Assembly: GCF_932526225.1 (NCBI RefSeq)
Contig: NC_064034.1
Location: forward strand, 14,396,887-14,460,886
Length of the DNA stretch: 64,000 nucleotides
Direction of reading: 5' to 3'
From: Nematostella vectensis
Taxonomy: Eukaryota; Cnidaria; Anthozoa; Actiniaria; Edwardsiidae
Shown: positions 31,561 through 43,013 of the stretch, in pieces
Layout: each line of letters begins with the position of its first letter
Position numbering within the stretch: position 1 is the first letter of the stretch
The notes under the pieces: generated by a model
The model's input: the letters and a program-made list of their open reading frames with translations, nothing else
Told to the model about the DNA's origin: nothing
Databases searched by the model: none
Position numbers and translations under genes: made by a program

Positions 31561-32362
31561 TTGTAATAGCTCGGTCAGGATAGGGTTTGGTGGCCCAGAG
31601 ACAAAGAATTACAATGAAGTTGGGACGTTTAACAATATAATTCACTCGCTCTCGACATCGGGTTTAAGTCTGAATCTGATACACCCAGCATCGTATTACT
31701 AGCGACCTAACTGTCATACAATCATCAACTTAATCTCTTAATCTGTTCCGCTACATCACGCACACATCACTACATTGTAATGGCATGTGACAGGATAACA
31801 CGCGACATTAATCGTGAGAAGATCAGTTTTAAAGTGTTCAAGATGGTTCTCGGACAATACACAGAATTACATGCCAAGTCATTTGTAAGGACATGGGTGA
31901 GAAAAGCCTGCACAAAGGACTGGCACAGCATACCCAATAGTCAGACCAGTCAAAAAATAGTGTACAAGTAGTTTGATTTTTTTAGTACAACCCAACTCAA
32001 ATTGAGATTAAGGTTTCTTAGTTTTGCTTCTTCCTGCTTGAACAGATAGCCAGTGTCAATAGCAAATCAAATTGGTCCACAACAAAGTATGTGAGTAGTT
32101 TATATTAATACACTTAGCTACCTGTAAGGTCCTTCTGCCATAAAATTCCATATGACAGGGCTCTCATTGAATTATGAATTTAAGGAAGTTAATACAATAA
32201 TGTAATGAGACAATTTTTTGGGAAATGATTATTTATTCTCTTTTTTCAGATATTGTTGTAAGTTAGTGATATGGCAAATGAATTCCAGATGGCAGTTGAA
32301 AGTATGTCAGAATTGCAAAATGATTAAAAATCAGATCTTAGAAAACACTTTGTGCTCATTGT
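31561..32362. other. Gene-free AT-rich stretch
   Basis: Only a short unsupported plus frame (31780-31971). It separates the fragment at 31082-31560 from the C-terminus of the P-like gene. Confidence 0.35.
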
Positions 32363-34054
32363 CTACTCAAAGGGGAGTCGACGCCTCCTTGGCAAAGGGT
32401 TGCTGTCTGAAGGCTGTAGTCTCTTCCTTCCTCTGTTTCCTCTGCAGTTTCCTTTGGCAGAAGCCATAGCAGCAGAATTTGTAACATGCAAGGCTAGGTA
32501 GTTCTGAACTGAGCATATGTTGGATTGTCGCTCGCACCACCACACCTCCTTTGCTTTGCAAAATATTCCTCTAGTGGGTCCTGGCAGAACTTTTCACTGA
32601 GTAGGAATTTAACTCCTGGTTCGTGAAGAAGGATCTTCCCAAGCTCCACAAATGTCTTAACTAAAACAAACAAGGAATATCTAAGTCCGATATCAACTCC
32701 CAAACATGCTCCCTAGCTCATCTAACATGGAAGCCTGTGGTGATTTTACTTAAAAAATAAAATATTATTTGCGTGTCTTCATTGAGTTCTGAAAACCAAA
32801 GTCTTTTTGTTTGAGAGGGTTGTTTACTGATGATGCAGAAATTCCCCTAAAATGACCTTATGCTGAGTCATCGCACGACCTTCATGATCTGTACTATCTC
32901 AATCATTGTATAAATTATTATCAAGAAGAACACCATAAACTGATTAAATTTTACAGAATGTCTACACTTCTTACGAGTTATTCTGAGACCTTCCAAGGTT
33001 TCACGACTAAGGCACATTCTGTTGGTTTGCTCCTTGGGTAGGTGTCCATAATCTCTTGCAACAGACTGCTGCCTGTGAAGATACCCAAGAAAGGTATCTG
33101 TCAACGACTACAATGAAAATCACATCAAACAGATAGGAACCATATATCAGAATTTACAGGCTGGTTTCTGATGCTGGGATCTTTTACAAAAGTTTCAGAT
33201 TGCCAATTTGTGCAAGGTACATAAAAATAGGGCATAAGAGATTTAAGTCGTGTTGGGGTTGAATATGGTATTTTATTGCATTCCTATAAAAACCTCACTG
33301 TAGATTCAGGGAACATTTAAAAATCATTGAGACTAGCTAAGGGTGAGTTTATTTGTACTCTGTGTTTGAGACATCATTACGATTTTTATAAAGGTTAACC
33401 TTCTATTTTATTTGCTTACCTTTTTCGTATGGCAACTTGAACAGCTTTCTTGACCTGACACCTTCAACTGCATTCTTAAGGTGTCCATCATTGAGACAAA
33501 TTTCCCAGTAGCTTTGGTGTTCTCCTCCCAATGAACTTAAAGGCATTGACGAGAGAAGATGACAAAACCTGAAAATAAACACATTTTCTGAATTTAATTT
33601 TGTCCAAAAAAAGGTTCCTGAAAAATTACCTGAGCAGCTAGGTTGACCCTCATACGTAAAAAGCTGTTGAGATACACATGCTCATGCGTCAACTTAGGAA
33701 TCAGCCTCAGTCCTGGGGCATTACGGTTGATGCAAACATCCCGTTCGTAGAGTGTTACTAGGTGCTGCCAGCTGATATCCATCCCATCGTTCTAGACAGG
33801 TGAACAATAAAAAAACATGTCAGTAAAGCAAAACAAAATTACTACAGTAATTATGTAATTAAAATTTACCTTCATTTTTCTCTTGCTCTGTCCATTATGT
33901 TACTTCTCCCAGCAATTCCGAGTTGTCTTTATCAAATGTGGAGGGTCACAGATGAAGTAGAGGTCACGTGACTCCTCGGAGTATATGTTTGGTGTCTTTT
34001 AAACAACCTCGCCATCTAGAAATTAGGAGCCCTATGCAGCTTGAACAGCTTTCA

Positions 34055-35930
34055 ATTTGGAGTGGCCCAATCCGCAGTGACAGAGCGCACCTTCAGCCCT
34101 AATAATCATGCTCCGCTAGTTACAAGTACTGTAACAGTAAGACCTGTTGCTCCCTGGTATTCCGATGAGGTTAAGGAAGCAAAGAAACAGCGGAGAAAAC
34201 TTAAGCGACTATGGCGAAAAACCCATCGTGAGATGTATGTTGAACAATGTGTTCGAGTAAACCAGGGTATTTATGATTTCAAAATGAACTTTTATGCTGA
34301 AACTATAAAAGTATAAATTCTAAATCTAGTAATAAATTACTGTCTCGTGACTGTCCTAAAGATCTCGCGGAAAGTTTTTCAAACTTTTTTACAAAGAAAG
34401 TTGAAACTATTCGTAACACTTTCCCTTCAACACAAACATATTTGTTTCCAGAAAAGAAATGCTCCTCTAACTGGCTTGATAATCTCTCTATTACATCAAA
34501 TAAAGAACTCAGCTCTCTTCTCAAGCCCATGTGGAAAAAATCATGTGTGGTGGATCCAGTTCCAGGGTATTTAATGAAAGATTGCCATGAAACATTAATT
34601 GCGATACTGACAAAATGTGTTAACTTGTCTTTTGAAACAGGTATTATCCCTGACAGCCACAAAAAAAATTGTGTTAAATCCCGCACTTAAAAAAGACTCA
34701 CTCGATCATGAGGTTCATAAACATTATAGACACTTTCTCTAATTTGAGATGTATCTCTAAGGCACTGGAAAGAGTTGCAGCTGTTCGCTTGCGCGAGCAC
34801 TGTGATAACAATAATCTCCTTGAACGTTCCCAGTCGGCATACCGAGAGGGCCACGGTACAGAAACGGCACTTACGCGCATACATAATGACATCCTTTGTG
34901 AAATAGACAGTGGTAAATGTGTCATACTAGTTCTACTAGACCTCTCTGCCGCATACGGTGAATCATGAAATCTTCCTCAAACTACTAGAACATCGATATG
35001 GTATAACAAGTAAATGGTATAACAAACCGCACCCAATATGTAAAAATAGGTGACGAAGTCAGAAGATGCTTTGTGGCGTTCCTCATCGGTCGGTGCTAGG
35101 TCCTATATTATATTCACTATATACTGCACCGCTTGCTAACGTTATCAAACAACACAGTGTAAACTTCCATTTTTATGCGGACGATACGCAACTATACATA
35201 TCATTCGACCCAAAACACGATAGTGAACTGAAGCAAGCAAAGTGCTGTATAGAATCTGGCCTTCGTTAAATAAACTAGCTGGATGACGACTAATAAACTG
35301 CAGCTAAATAGTGACAAAACAGAACTGTTCTATGTACATAGGTGTATGGTTCGATAACACTTTGATCATGGACAAACAAGTAACTTCAATATGCTAATCC
35401 TCCTTTTTCCAACTACGTAATATTGCCAAAATCACTGCGAGATTCTTATACACACTTCTATTTCTTCTAAACTAGACAATTGTAACTCTCTTCCCACTGG
35501 CCTTGATCGAAAGCAAATCTTTAAACTACAATATGTTCAGAATTCTGCGGCGCGACTTCTTACACGAGCACGCAATTCAATCACGTCACTCCTGTTCTGC
35601 GTACCTTACACTGGCTACCCATCAGAGAAAGAATACATTTTAAACTTCTTCTTTTAACTTTTAAATCCCTAAATTAAATCGCTCCAGACTAAATGAAAGA
35701 CATTTTAACTTCTTATAAACCAAAGCGCAGTCTTCGTTCTTCAACTAAGTCTCTTTTAGTACAGCCCTTTTTTAAACTTTATACCTACGGCTCTAGAGGC
35801 TGTTCCGTGAGTGCACCAGCTATATGAAACTCCCGCTCACTAGAACTTCGGAATTGTAAAGAATTGAGTATGTTTAAATCCAAGATCAAGAGCTTCCTTT
35901 TTAATAGCGTCTTTGACAATTGACTCTTAA
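34055..35930 (+). pseudogene. CR1-like LINE reverse transcriptase, heavily mutated
   Basis: Recognisable in three frames. Endonuclease end at 34055-34315, then LAESFSNFFTKKVETIRNTF (34360-34420), the thumb-side DPVPGYLMKDC (34550), ISNLRCISKALERVAAVRLR with SAYREGHGTETALTRIHND (34740-34890), LVLLDLSAAYG (34930; RT motif A) and CGVPHRSVLGPILYSLYTAP (35070-35130). The catalytic HFYADDTQLYISF is at 35170-35205. After that only fragments remain to about 35930. Many stops and shifts show an old copy, more decayed than the LINE at 62560-64000. In the family the protein nicks target DNA and copies LINE RNA onto it. Confidence 0.8.
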
Positions 35931-36112
35931 TGATTGATTCTCATGATCTTAGTTATGTATCATAAATATTTTTTTATTACTTTTTTACTTTTTATTTTGT
36001 CTTTTTATTATTTATTCGATATATATTGTAATGAATTTGTAATTATTATTTTAACATAATATTAAAACGGTAAAGCTCCTTGGATCTATAGGAGAAAGGC
36101 GCTATATAAATC

Positions 36113-36142
36113 TATATTATTATTATTATTATTATTATTATT
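36113..36142 (+). repeat. (ATT)n 3' tail of the LINE
   Basis: About ten ATT units directly after ATAAATCTAT, ending at the P-like sequence. Microsatellite 3' tails are typical of CR1/L2-type LINEs. Confidence 0.85.
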
Positions 36143-37173
36143 AGAGAGACTCCAAAATCATCACTTCTTCCCATACAAAAGGGTTAAGTTGGGCACTTGT
36201 TAACCCTACTGAACTATAGTATGCAAAATGAAACTTCAGGCTTGAAAACAGCCCTCTAACCATCAATACCAGCACATGGGTAGCTAACTGAGGCTCGTCT
36301 AAACTTTCATCTTTGCACTGTTTGTCAAAATGTTCCATGGAGTTGTTGAGTGTTCCCATGTTGGCAAACCCCACAATCTGGCCAGTGGACTTTGAGTACA
36401 CAAGGTCGCTTTTAATTTTAATTTCATCTACTATAATGCCGACATTTGCTTCCCAGTCTTTCATCTCTCCCAATTCATCAAGCAGCTTTTCCAATATGCT
36501 GATACTAATTCCAGTCTCTGCATCAGTCCAATGGCTAAAGTCATATAGTGTGCATTCACTCGATAGCTCAACCATCCCACTCGATTTAAATAATGAGTAA
36601 GCGGATGGGGATATCTGTCGTAGGGAATTGCATCACTTGATCATCAGAGGGTGCCATCGCTTCCCTCTCGCATCCTGCAGAAACGCCATTTTTTTTTTGT
36701 TGTTACCAGAAAAGGGACTTAAAAGTTCCTTCTTCAAAGTGAGGCAGTCTTCCAACTATGAGAGTTTTTTTCAGCTCAGTGTGACGATTTTCATCAACCA
36801 TAGTACCATTAGTTCGTCTGGGCCCAAGTGTTTATACTGGGTCCGCGAGTCATGGCCCACTCTGGGCTAGTTTCTGCTCCTGCCCTGTCATGTTTTGCCC
36901 TGACTCTTTTGCCCGTAAAATGTTTCTTGCTCTTTTACATCCTTCACACTTTGAGCAACCAGGGGGAACTAAGGAAAGGCACTTCTTTGTACGTATAGTT
37001 CTATTGTACGTAGCTCCTGATTTCATATCAGTAACATTGTAGCCTTGCTCTTCGAAATAGGATGTCCCCTCAGCAACAAAGCGTTGGCCGCCACGTTTCG
37101 AGATACCTTCAAATCTGTCAGGGTTCCCACTACAGATATTTGAATCAGCGACCATTTCAAGGAGAATCTTCAA

Positions 37174-37447
37174 GGATGATGGAACCAGTTTTTCAGGAAT
37201 AGAATTAAGAACACCATTGGTGAAGCATAAATATCAAACGGAGAAGTTAAAACGTGTGAATTCGTCGCAAAATTCTTATACATTTTCTTGGAATTTTTCC
37301 GGGAACCATTTTGAGAATGTGACATGTGAGGTAGTCTTTCTTAGAGTTTCCCTTGTAAGGTTTTCCTCAACTCGCCAAACCGTGACCCATGATCACCAAA
37401 TACAAAAAAACAATCGTGTTATTCAGCTGATTCTCATTTTCCATGGT
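37174..37447. repeat. Non-coding block duplicated at about 38290-38440
   Basis: The segment starting GAAGCATAAATATCAAACGG (37219) and reaching TTTCCCTTGT (37365) recurs, diverged by indels, at 38290-38440. It lies between the P-like gene and the fragment at 37448-38004. Confidence 0.6.
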
Positions 37448-38004
37448 TTAAAATAAATCAACTAAATCTTCGTCTGCATATTGGACAGCATTAATGTCCC
37501 CATGGGAAATTTGTGATTGAATCATGTACAGAAATTTAGTGTTCTTTTTGTAGGTTTTGATAAGGCCTAGATAATAGCGCAAGCTGGCAAGATGGTACCG
37601 CTTGTTGCAAACGCAGAATTTCTTCTGCATGTGACTGTCTCCTTCGTTCCAGAAATACCTCCCGTGGAGGATTGTCGAAACCTTTTAGTCAATAATTAAA
37701 AATCCACAGACCTGGAGAGTCTTCAGTGTATAACGTAGCGTAACCGTGTTCCTTGTAATCCTTGAAGATAAACCGCCAATCATCCACGGGCTTGGCATTT
37801 GCCATTTTGCGCCTGGCCTCAGGTTGCTCTGCCTCGGCAATTCCAGTGAGCATTGTTGTCACCTGTGCTGTTGTGCCATCGCCTACAATGGTGTTGGCTT
37901 TCAAGAACACAGTATTCTTAGCCAGCGTATTCACGGCTATGTCGTTGTTTTTCACCCCACAGGAATCACATTTATCATTCATGAGCGTATCTGCAAAAAG
38001 CTAA
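37448..38004 (-). pseudogene. Unknown repeated protein fragment next to the P-like gene
   Basis: The minus frame 37982-37689 carries CDSCGVKNNDIAVNTLAKNT and DDWRFIFKDYKEHGYATLYT. A second frame, 37630-37448, carries YHLASLRYYLGLIKTYKKNT and MIQSQISHGDINAVQYADED. Truncated copies of the same text occur at 38460-38545, 42545-42900 and 46680-47040, so this is part of a dispersed or duplicated sequence. It may be an upstream part of the P-like element or a separate element. Family not recognised; stops and shifts in every copy. Confidence 0.4.
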
Positions 38005-38581
38005 AATTCTCGTTTCGGTTGCTATGGTTGGCCATTCTATATCTCTTTCAATTGCAGTTGATGACATAGTCTTTTCATATTGGCGTTAAACTCCAACAAT
38101 GTATTGATGTGCTTTATTGCAACGTTTGCTATTTGCTCAACTAGTGAATTAGTAACTGAAACTTTCTCGCAATGGTCCTCCACGGCAGTGCTCTCTCACT
38201 TTCTGTTCTTAGGGTCAATGAGTATAAATAGACTCTGGGCCGTCACTATATCTTTTGGCAACGACGGGTACGATAATAAATGTTGCAGTGAAGCATAAAT
38301 ATCAAACGGAGACGTTAAAACGTGTGAATTCTGCTCAAAATTCTTATAAACTTATAAAAGTTCTGGAATTTTTCTGGAAACCATTTTGAGAATGTGACTG
38401 ACATGTGAAGTAGTCTTTCTTCGAGTTTCCCTTGTTGTGTTTCTAACCGTTTTTAATCGTGTTACTTGTAATCCTTGAAGATGAACCAACATTTATCCAC
38501 GGGCTTGGCATTCGCCATTTTGCGCCTGGCCTCAGGTTGCTCAACCTATATATTTTCCTTGTTTATTAATTAATTATTAAT

Positions 38582-39760
38582 TCATAGGGTGACGTCTAGG
38601 AAATTGACAACTTGTTTGTTTGCCTCAATGGTGATTCGGAGTCCGTTGTTGTTGAAGATGCGGCATAGTTCCTTTTTTAGGTTTTCGGTGGCTCTAGGTG
38701 TGGCGTTGGTGATGGCTAGTCCGTCGTCGCGGTAGAGTCCTACGTTCATATTGAGGTCCTGAAGTTGGGAGAGAAGGAAGTTGCCTACAAGTTCACAGGT
38801 TTCTGCGCCATCGAAGCTCCCCATCGTAACATCAAATATCGTGTTGCCTTTCTTCTGCCAGGGTGTTTGGTTGTGGACCAGGAAGGAGCTCTTGGAGTGG
38901 GTTATGATCTCTTTTTCATCAGGGGTGATTTCGTCATAGTTGGAGGCGAAGTCGAGTGTTCTTGATAGTAGGTCTTGGCTGATAGATGGGTAGAATTCTA
39001 CAATGTCAAAACAGATGAAGTTGAGTTGGTGTTTGTTTTCGGCAGCCTTGAACCAGTCAATGACGGCTTTAGTGCTTTTCCATTGGTTGAAGTTTTGTTT
39101 CTTTGCAATCACGCTATTGATACGGTCGAGGATCTTTTTGCTGATTTTTCCGATTTCGGGTTTTGTGGGGTTGATGAGTCTGCAGGTAGGTTTGTTAGCG
39201 AAGTTCGGCTTATGGTCTTTGAGAGTTATGAAGGCTTGCTTGTTGGCTGTGGTGTCTATTCTATCGTCTAAATCCAGTTTTGTAGCGATCTCTTTGTTTT
39301 TCTTGTGGACAGATTGCGTTGTTTCGGACGGTGCTTTTTTGTAGGACTTGTTTATTTCTTTTTCTAGGAGATTCTTGTAGGTAGCTGGCTCTAGTTTGTA
39401 GAAGTTTGTGGTTTTATCTGCGGGGATCAGTAGTTTAGGTTCTTTTTTAATGTTGTCGGTGTTTTCTTTTAGCTTGCCCAGGAAAGGAGTGTTCAGGTTC
39501 TTGAATTTTACTGACTGGATCATTTTTAACATGTCTTCTTCGAACTCTTTCAGTTCTTCTACAGGAGGCGGATTTTTGGTTGAGCGGAATCCATAGGTTT
39601 CTTTGGAGGTCGAGGCGGTGTCTGTGTTTAGGAAGAAGTGTGCTTTCCAGCGCATTCGGCGTAAAAAGTGTTCGGTTTTTTCAATAAGGCGTTGGAGGTA
39701 ATCACTGCGAGATGGTAGGGGAATATTCTTCGTTGAGTAGTTGATGTGGAATTTTTCCAT
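38582..39760 (-). pseudogene. Penelope-like RT, N-terminal two thirds (PLE-B)
   Basis: 392 codons open from MEKFHINYSTKNIPLPSRSD (ATG at 39760) to the truncation. I prefer this start to the upstream in-frame ATG because the upstream residues are encoded by terminal-repeat and junction DNA. It contains the Penelope-type RT N-terminal region (LLIPADKTTNFYKLEP; FITLKDHKPNFANKPTCRLI), motif A (FDIVEFYPSI), FDVTMGSFDG and the catalytic YRDDG (38719-38734). It ends in FLDVTL just before the thumb. The GIY-YIG endonuclease is missing. No internal stops. It supplies the N-terminus missing from PLE-A, PLE-C and PLE-D, so together the copies show the family's full domain order. Confidence 0.85.
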
Positions 39761-40118
39761 AATGAGTAGCCTTAGAGTGCTCAACAAGAAAAACTTGGAG
39801 TCTGGATAAAATGATGGTTGAAGGCTTTCATAGAAAGTGCTCAATACTCGAAAGTAGAGCTGTGTATAGTGTTGGTTGGTTGTTTTCGGCAGCCTTGAAC
39901 AAGCCCTGCTACGAAACAATTAGAACTGTTAATCCCGTCACCGTTAAATTTTCGCGCTATCAATTTTTCACACGTTCCGCACTGTTAGTTTTCGCCCCGC
40001 ATATTTAATGTAACTCGCTATTGTTCCTCTTACCGCCTTAGCTAAAACTATCAGTCTATTATTATGTAAATTTCAATGTTAATAGTATATATACGATGGT
40101 AGGAATATTCTCATTAAA

Positions 40119-40159
40119 TCCCCTGATGAGTGGGCAACCACGAAACAGACCTGTAGGGA
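40119..40159 (+). ncRNA. Hammerhead ribozyme (type I) in PLE-B
   Basis: Stem I TCCC (40119-40122) pairs with GGGA (40156-40159). Core CTGATGA 40123-40129; stem II GTGG-GCAA-CCAC 40130-40141; GAAA 40142-40145; stem III ACAG-AC-CTGT 40145-40154; predicted cleavage after A40155. Every invariant core nucleotide is present. It differs from PLE-A only in the stem III loop (AC against GC). Confidence 0.88.
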
Positions 40160-40250
40160 AACCTATGTAGTTTGTATTTTTCACAAACCAACACTATACA
40201 CCGCTCTACTTTCGAGTATTGAGCACTTTCTATGAAAGCCTTCAACCATC

Positions 40251-40317
<67 letters not shown>
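40251..40317. repeat. (TA)n tract at the PLE-B end
   Basis: A near-perfect TA run following the terminal repeat CTTTCTATGAAAGCC...ATCAT. TA tracts lie at the matching edge of PLE-A, and shorter ones at PLE-C (42900) and PLE-D (47040). Confidence 0.85.
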
Positions 40318-40320
<3 letters not shown>

Positions 40321-41368
40321 AGAGGACACTTCAGTAAAACTTATTCTAGTGAAACCATTATCTCTAGTCTGTAGCATGTTATGGGAGGTAGATAAGTACG
40401 TTCTGCCTCAAGTTCAACCAACAGTGTAAGGTTTCACAACTCTGAAAGGAAGTTTCTTGCAAATTTGAGCTTGGAATGTTTGTTAAATTATAATTAATAA
40501 CAATTAAGCTTTCTTTATTCTAAACTGCTCATACTGTGGATTGGTCTTTTGCCTGTAAAGGCAAAGCTGGTTGTTGATGCAGTGTCGACTCAAAGTTGTG
40601 GTCAATACACTGTGACCAGCAATTGAAATCCAGGCAAGTATGTACTTCCTACATGAAACTTTTCCTCTTTTTTTTTCTTCAACATTTGTTAGAAATGATA
40701 CATCCCCAATCAATGAAATTGATTATTATAGAACATAAAAAGTGTACCACTTTAAGAATCATTGCATATAACCAATCCAAAGCAGCAGCTGCAACCAATC
40801 TTCAAACATCTCCTTTTATATAAAGAGAGTACCCGAACAGAACACACTTACAGGTAATGGCAGATGGTCTTTAGCATCGTTCTTTATGATGTTTATGTAT
40901 AACCTTTTAACACAATGCACAGGTACTCTTGTGAGCATAGGATGAATTTGGTGAAGTACAGTATTAGCTTGATATACACAAATAAAACGTTAAGTGTTTG
41001 ATTGATTGATTGAAATTCCTTTATCACGGCTGGATCTCTGCTCATTGGTGGTAGAATCAATATTGGCTTAATATTTTTGAATCCGATAACTAAAAATTTC
41101 ATCATTTCGTATAACGTCACCCATGACGTTAAGAATCTCATAATAGTAAGTTTTCCCACCGCAGCCAGGAGAATCTTTTCGGTTATTTGTAATTCTCTTG
41201 TGTTGGTTGTCTTTTCTGAGGATTTGGGGTTTTTGCTCGTACGGATCCATAACTGCCATGGTGATAACGATTCGACGCCAAATCTGTAAAATCTATTGGA
41301 CAAGGGAATTTTGTGTCCTTCTACTCTATGAACAGAGTTTTTCTCCTTAAATCTCAAAAAGAATGTTT

Positions 41369-41815
41369 ATGTCTCGTCGCCTCTGCGTGCCTCATGCTGC
41401 TGCGCTGCCCGAGCTTTGTTTACTGGACAATATAACACACAACCAACTATTTGTTTGTTAATGGCAAAGGGGGAAAACCCGATGCCGCTTTATTAAAATT
41501 ATAATTCATAATAAATAATTTATAGTCTTTCTATAACATTCTTTTCAATAATAATTAACCTTGGCCAAGTAAAGGTGTGGGCAATCAAAACGCCAAATCA
41601 AAACGAAAGATGAGCGAGAACTGAACCACGCGATCAATCCAGAGCACGTCACAATTATGCCCTATAGGGTATATGTTGTAATTGACCTTCCATCCAATCC
41701 ACATCCGCGTGACGTCACGCAATATAACGTAACGGAAATAATTGTAACTTACATAAACAATTAAGCAACCGACAGTTTGACATAAAACTATTTTTTGTGA
41801 ACAAAAAATTCCTTT
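41369..41815. mobile_element. 447-bp segment present in units 1 and 2, absent from unit 3
   Basis: In unit 3 (about 49,690) GAATG-TTT-CTGATGAGG is continuous; in unit 1 the segment sits between two TTT copies. This suits a 3-bp target duplication, but the segment ends (ATGTCTCG... and ...AAATTCC) are not inverted repeats. It contains the palindrome GCGTGACGTCACGC (41707-41720). An insertion is more likely than a deletion in unit 3, but this is unproven. Confidence 0.5.
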
Positions 41816-42544
41816 CTGATGAGGTGACTGTTTGTTGGTACAGCGGATATTAAGGGAATTGTACAAGGCTGCTGATGGACTTCTCGATCGCTCCAAAAAA
41901 TGGAACATTTACTGTGTTGACATGACCTTGTTGAAATTGATCTTGTTGAACTTGTTGCTGCGTTGATTGAGGGTTCACATTAGATTGAATATAGAACCAT
42001 CAAAACGACATTGCGAAAAGAAACCAAAGCAAAATCAAATAAAGATTTTTACGGAGGATTGTGGCGGCAGTCCTTATCCCGGATGTAACTCAACGCTTTT
42101 TGTATGGCATACGTTTTGTGAAAGTGGCCAGTCAGAAGGATAACCTTAAAGTTCTTTATATCTTTTCTCGGAAAGAAATATCAAGCAATTGAAAAACGCT
42201 TTGAGGTGGTTATTAGGTTCAAAAGAACCAGCCCCATTCAAATTTCACTTGGTCCCTAGGAGCAGGGCTTTGAAAACTTTGTGGTCTAGTTCCTATAGAT
42301 GTTCTGAATCTCTATTGCTGAACATAATATTACATTCACCTGTCATACAATGAGTCATAGGATCCAAAAAGGGGGCATGAAACCATCTCAAAGGGGGAAA
42401 CCAAAATTTAAACAGGATATATTGCTGTTTCCTCCCCCACCCCCCTAAGCTTTTCTATCTACTTACCTCTCCAGTTCATATTTGAAGCTTCCAAGCCAAC
42501 CCTTTTTCCCCGTCAATTTTTAATTCAATACATTTTAAATGATT

Positions 42545-42900
42545 TTTGATTGAATCATGTAGAGAAATTTAGTGTTCTTTTTTGTAGGTTTTGAAAAGGC
42601 TTAGATAATAGCGCAAGCTGACAAGATGGTACTGCTCGTTGCCAACGCATAATTCTGCTTGTGCCTGTCTCCTTCGTTCTAGAAATACCTCCCGTAATGA
42701 TCGGTGGGAGGATTTTCGAACCCTTTTAGTCAATAATTAAACGTCCACAGACCTGGAAAGTCTTCAGTGTATAACGTAGCGTAACCGTGTTTTTTTGTAA
42801 TCCTTGAAGATAAACCGCCATTAATCCACGGGCTTGGCATTCGCCATTTTGCGCCTGGCCTCAAGTTGTTCAACCTCGGCAATCCCAGTGACCATTGCCA
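42545..42900 (-). pseudogene. Copy of the 37448-38004 fragment in unit 1
   Basis: Matches 37513-37875 with scattered substitutions and small indels. A stop replaces the first D of DDWRF; the frame shifts in FKDYK. It ends at GACCATTGCCAT, immediately followed by the TA-rich edge of PLE-C. Confidence 0.55.
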
Positions 42901-43013
42901 TTATATATATATAATCGTGAGTGCAGGCGTTCATATAACAGTGCTCAATACATAGGTGTAGAGCGGCATATATCTTGGTTTGTAGGAAAAAAAAACACGC
43001 GAACTACCGTTTC

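Larger units (their letters stand above)
34055..36142 (+). mobile_element. CR1-like LINE, 5'-truncated, inserted in the P-like gene
   Basis: It starts within the C-terminal part of an APE endonuclease (APWYSDEVKEAKKQRRKLKR), continues through the reverse transcriptase and ends in a 3' tail GGCGCTATATAAATCTAT followed by (ATT)n, the style of CR1/L2 elements. Flanking P-like coding occurs on both sides in the opposite orientation, so the insertion point is certain. About 20 codons of the conserved P-like sequence appear to be missing at the junction. No target duplication is obvious, which is common for this clade. Confidence 0.85.
32363..37173 (-). pseudogene. P-element-like transposase, multi-exon, disrupted by a LINE
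   Basis: Read right to left. An N-terminal region lies at 37173-36850 (a Cys-rich CSKCEGCKRARNIL and SRTQYKHLGPDEL). Then come GKRWHPLMIK with an in-frame TGA where the neighbouring frame implies Trp, SPSAYSLFKSSGMVELSSE and the RNase-H-fold core VGIIVDEIKIKSDLVY...THVLVLMVRGLF (36575-36141). Beyond the LINE the gene resumes with FKLHRAPNF, a TAA, and YFICDPPHLIKTTRNCW (about 34050-33870). Further exons follow: NDGMDISWQHLVTLYERD...RMRVNLAAQ (33790-33630, clean AG/GT sites), about 33570-33420 (several shifts), 33104-32960 (RMCLSRETLEGLRITRK) and 32703-32494 (KFCQDPLEEYFAKQRRCGG). A basic tail (GNCRGNRGRKRL) stops at 32363. The protein would cut and paste P-like DNA; this copy is dead. Confidence 0.8.
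38582..40255. mobile_element. Penelope-like element PLE-B with internal inversion
   Basis: Two oppositely oriented pieces meet near 39897. 39897-38582 (minus) holds terminal-repeat sequence, 5' UTR and the N-terminal two thirds of the ORF. 39898-40255 (plus) holds the ORF's last codons, 3' UTR, hammerhead and terminal repeat, ending in (TA)n at 40251-40317. The junction lies in GCAGCCTTGAAC, part of the coding sequence of the minus piece. Inverted 5' parts of this kind are known for Penelope-like insertions. The minus piece is cut at 38582, so the ORF middle-to-end is absent. Confidence 0.8.

Noticed and set aside
39760..39919. Upstream in-frame start adding about 53 residues to the PLE-B protein
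   Set aside because: This part is encoded by terminal-repeat and inversion-junction DNA; the ATG at 39760 fits the family start better.
40893..41357. 154-codon minus frame conserved in three array units
   Set aside because: The units are nearly identical by duplication, so conservation is uninformative; the frame shifts in unit 3 and no domain is visible.
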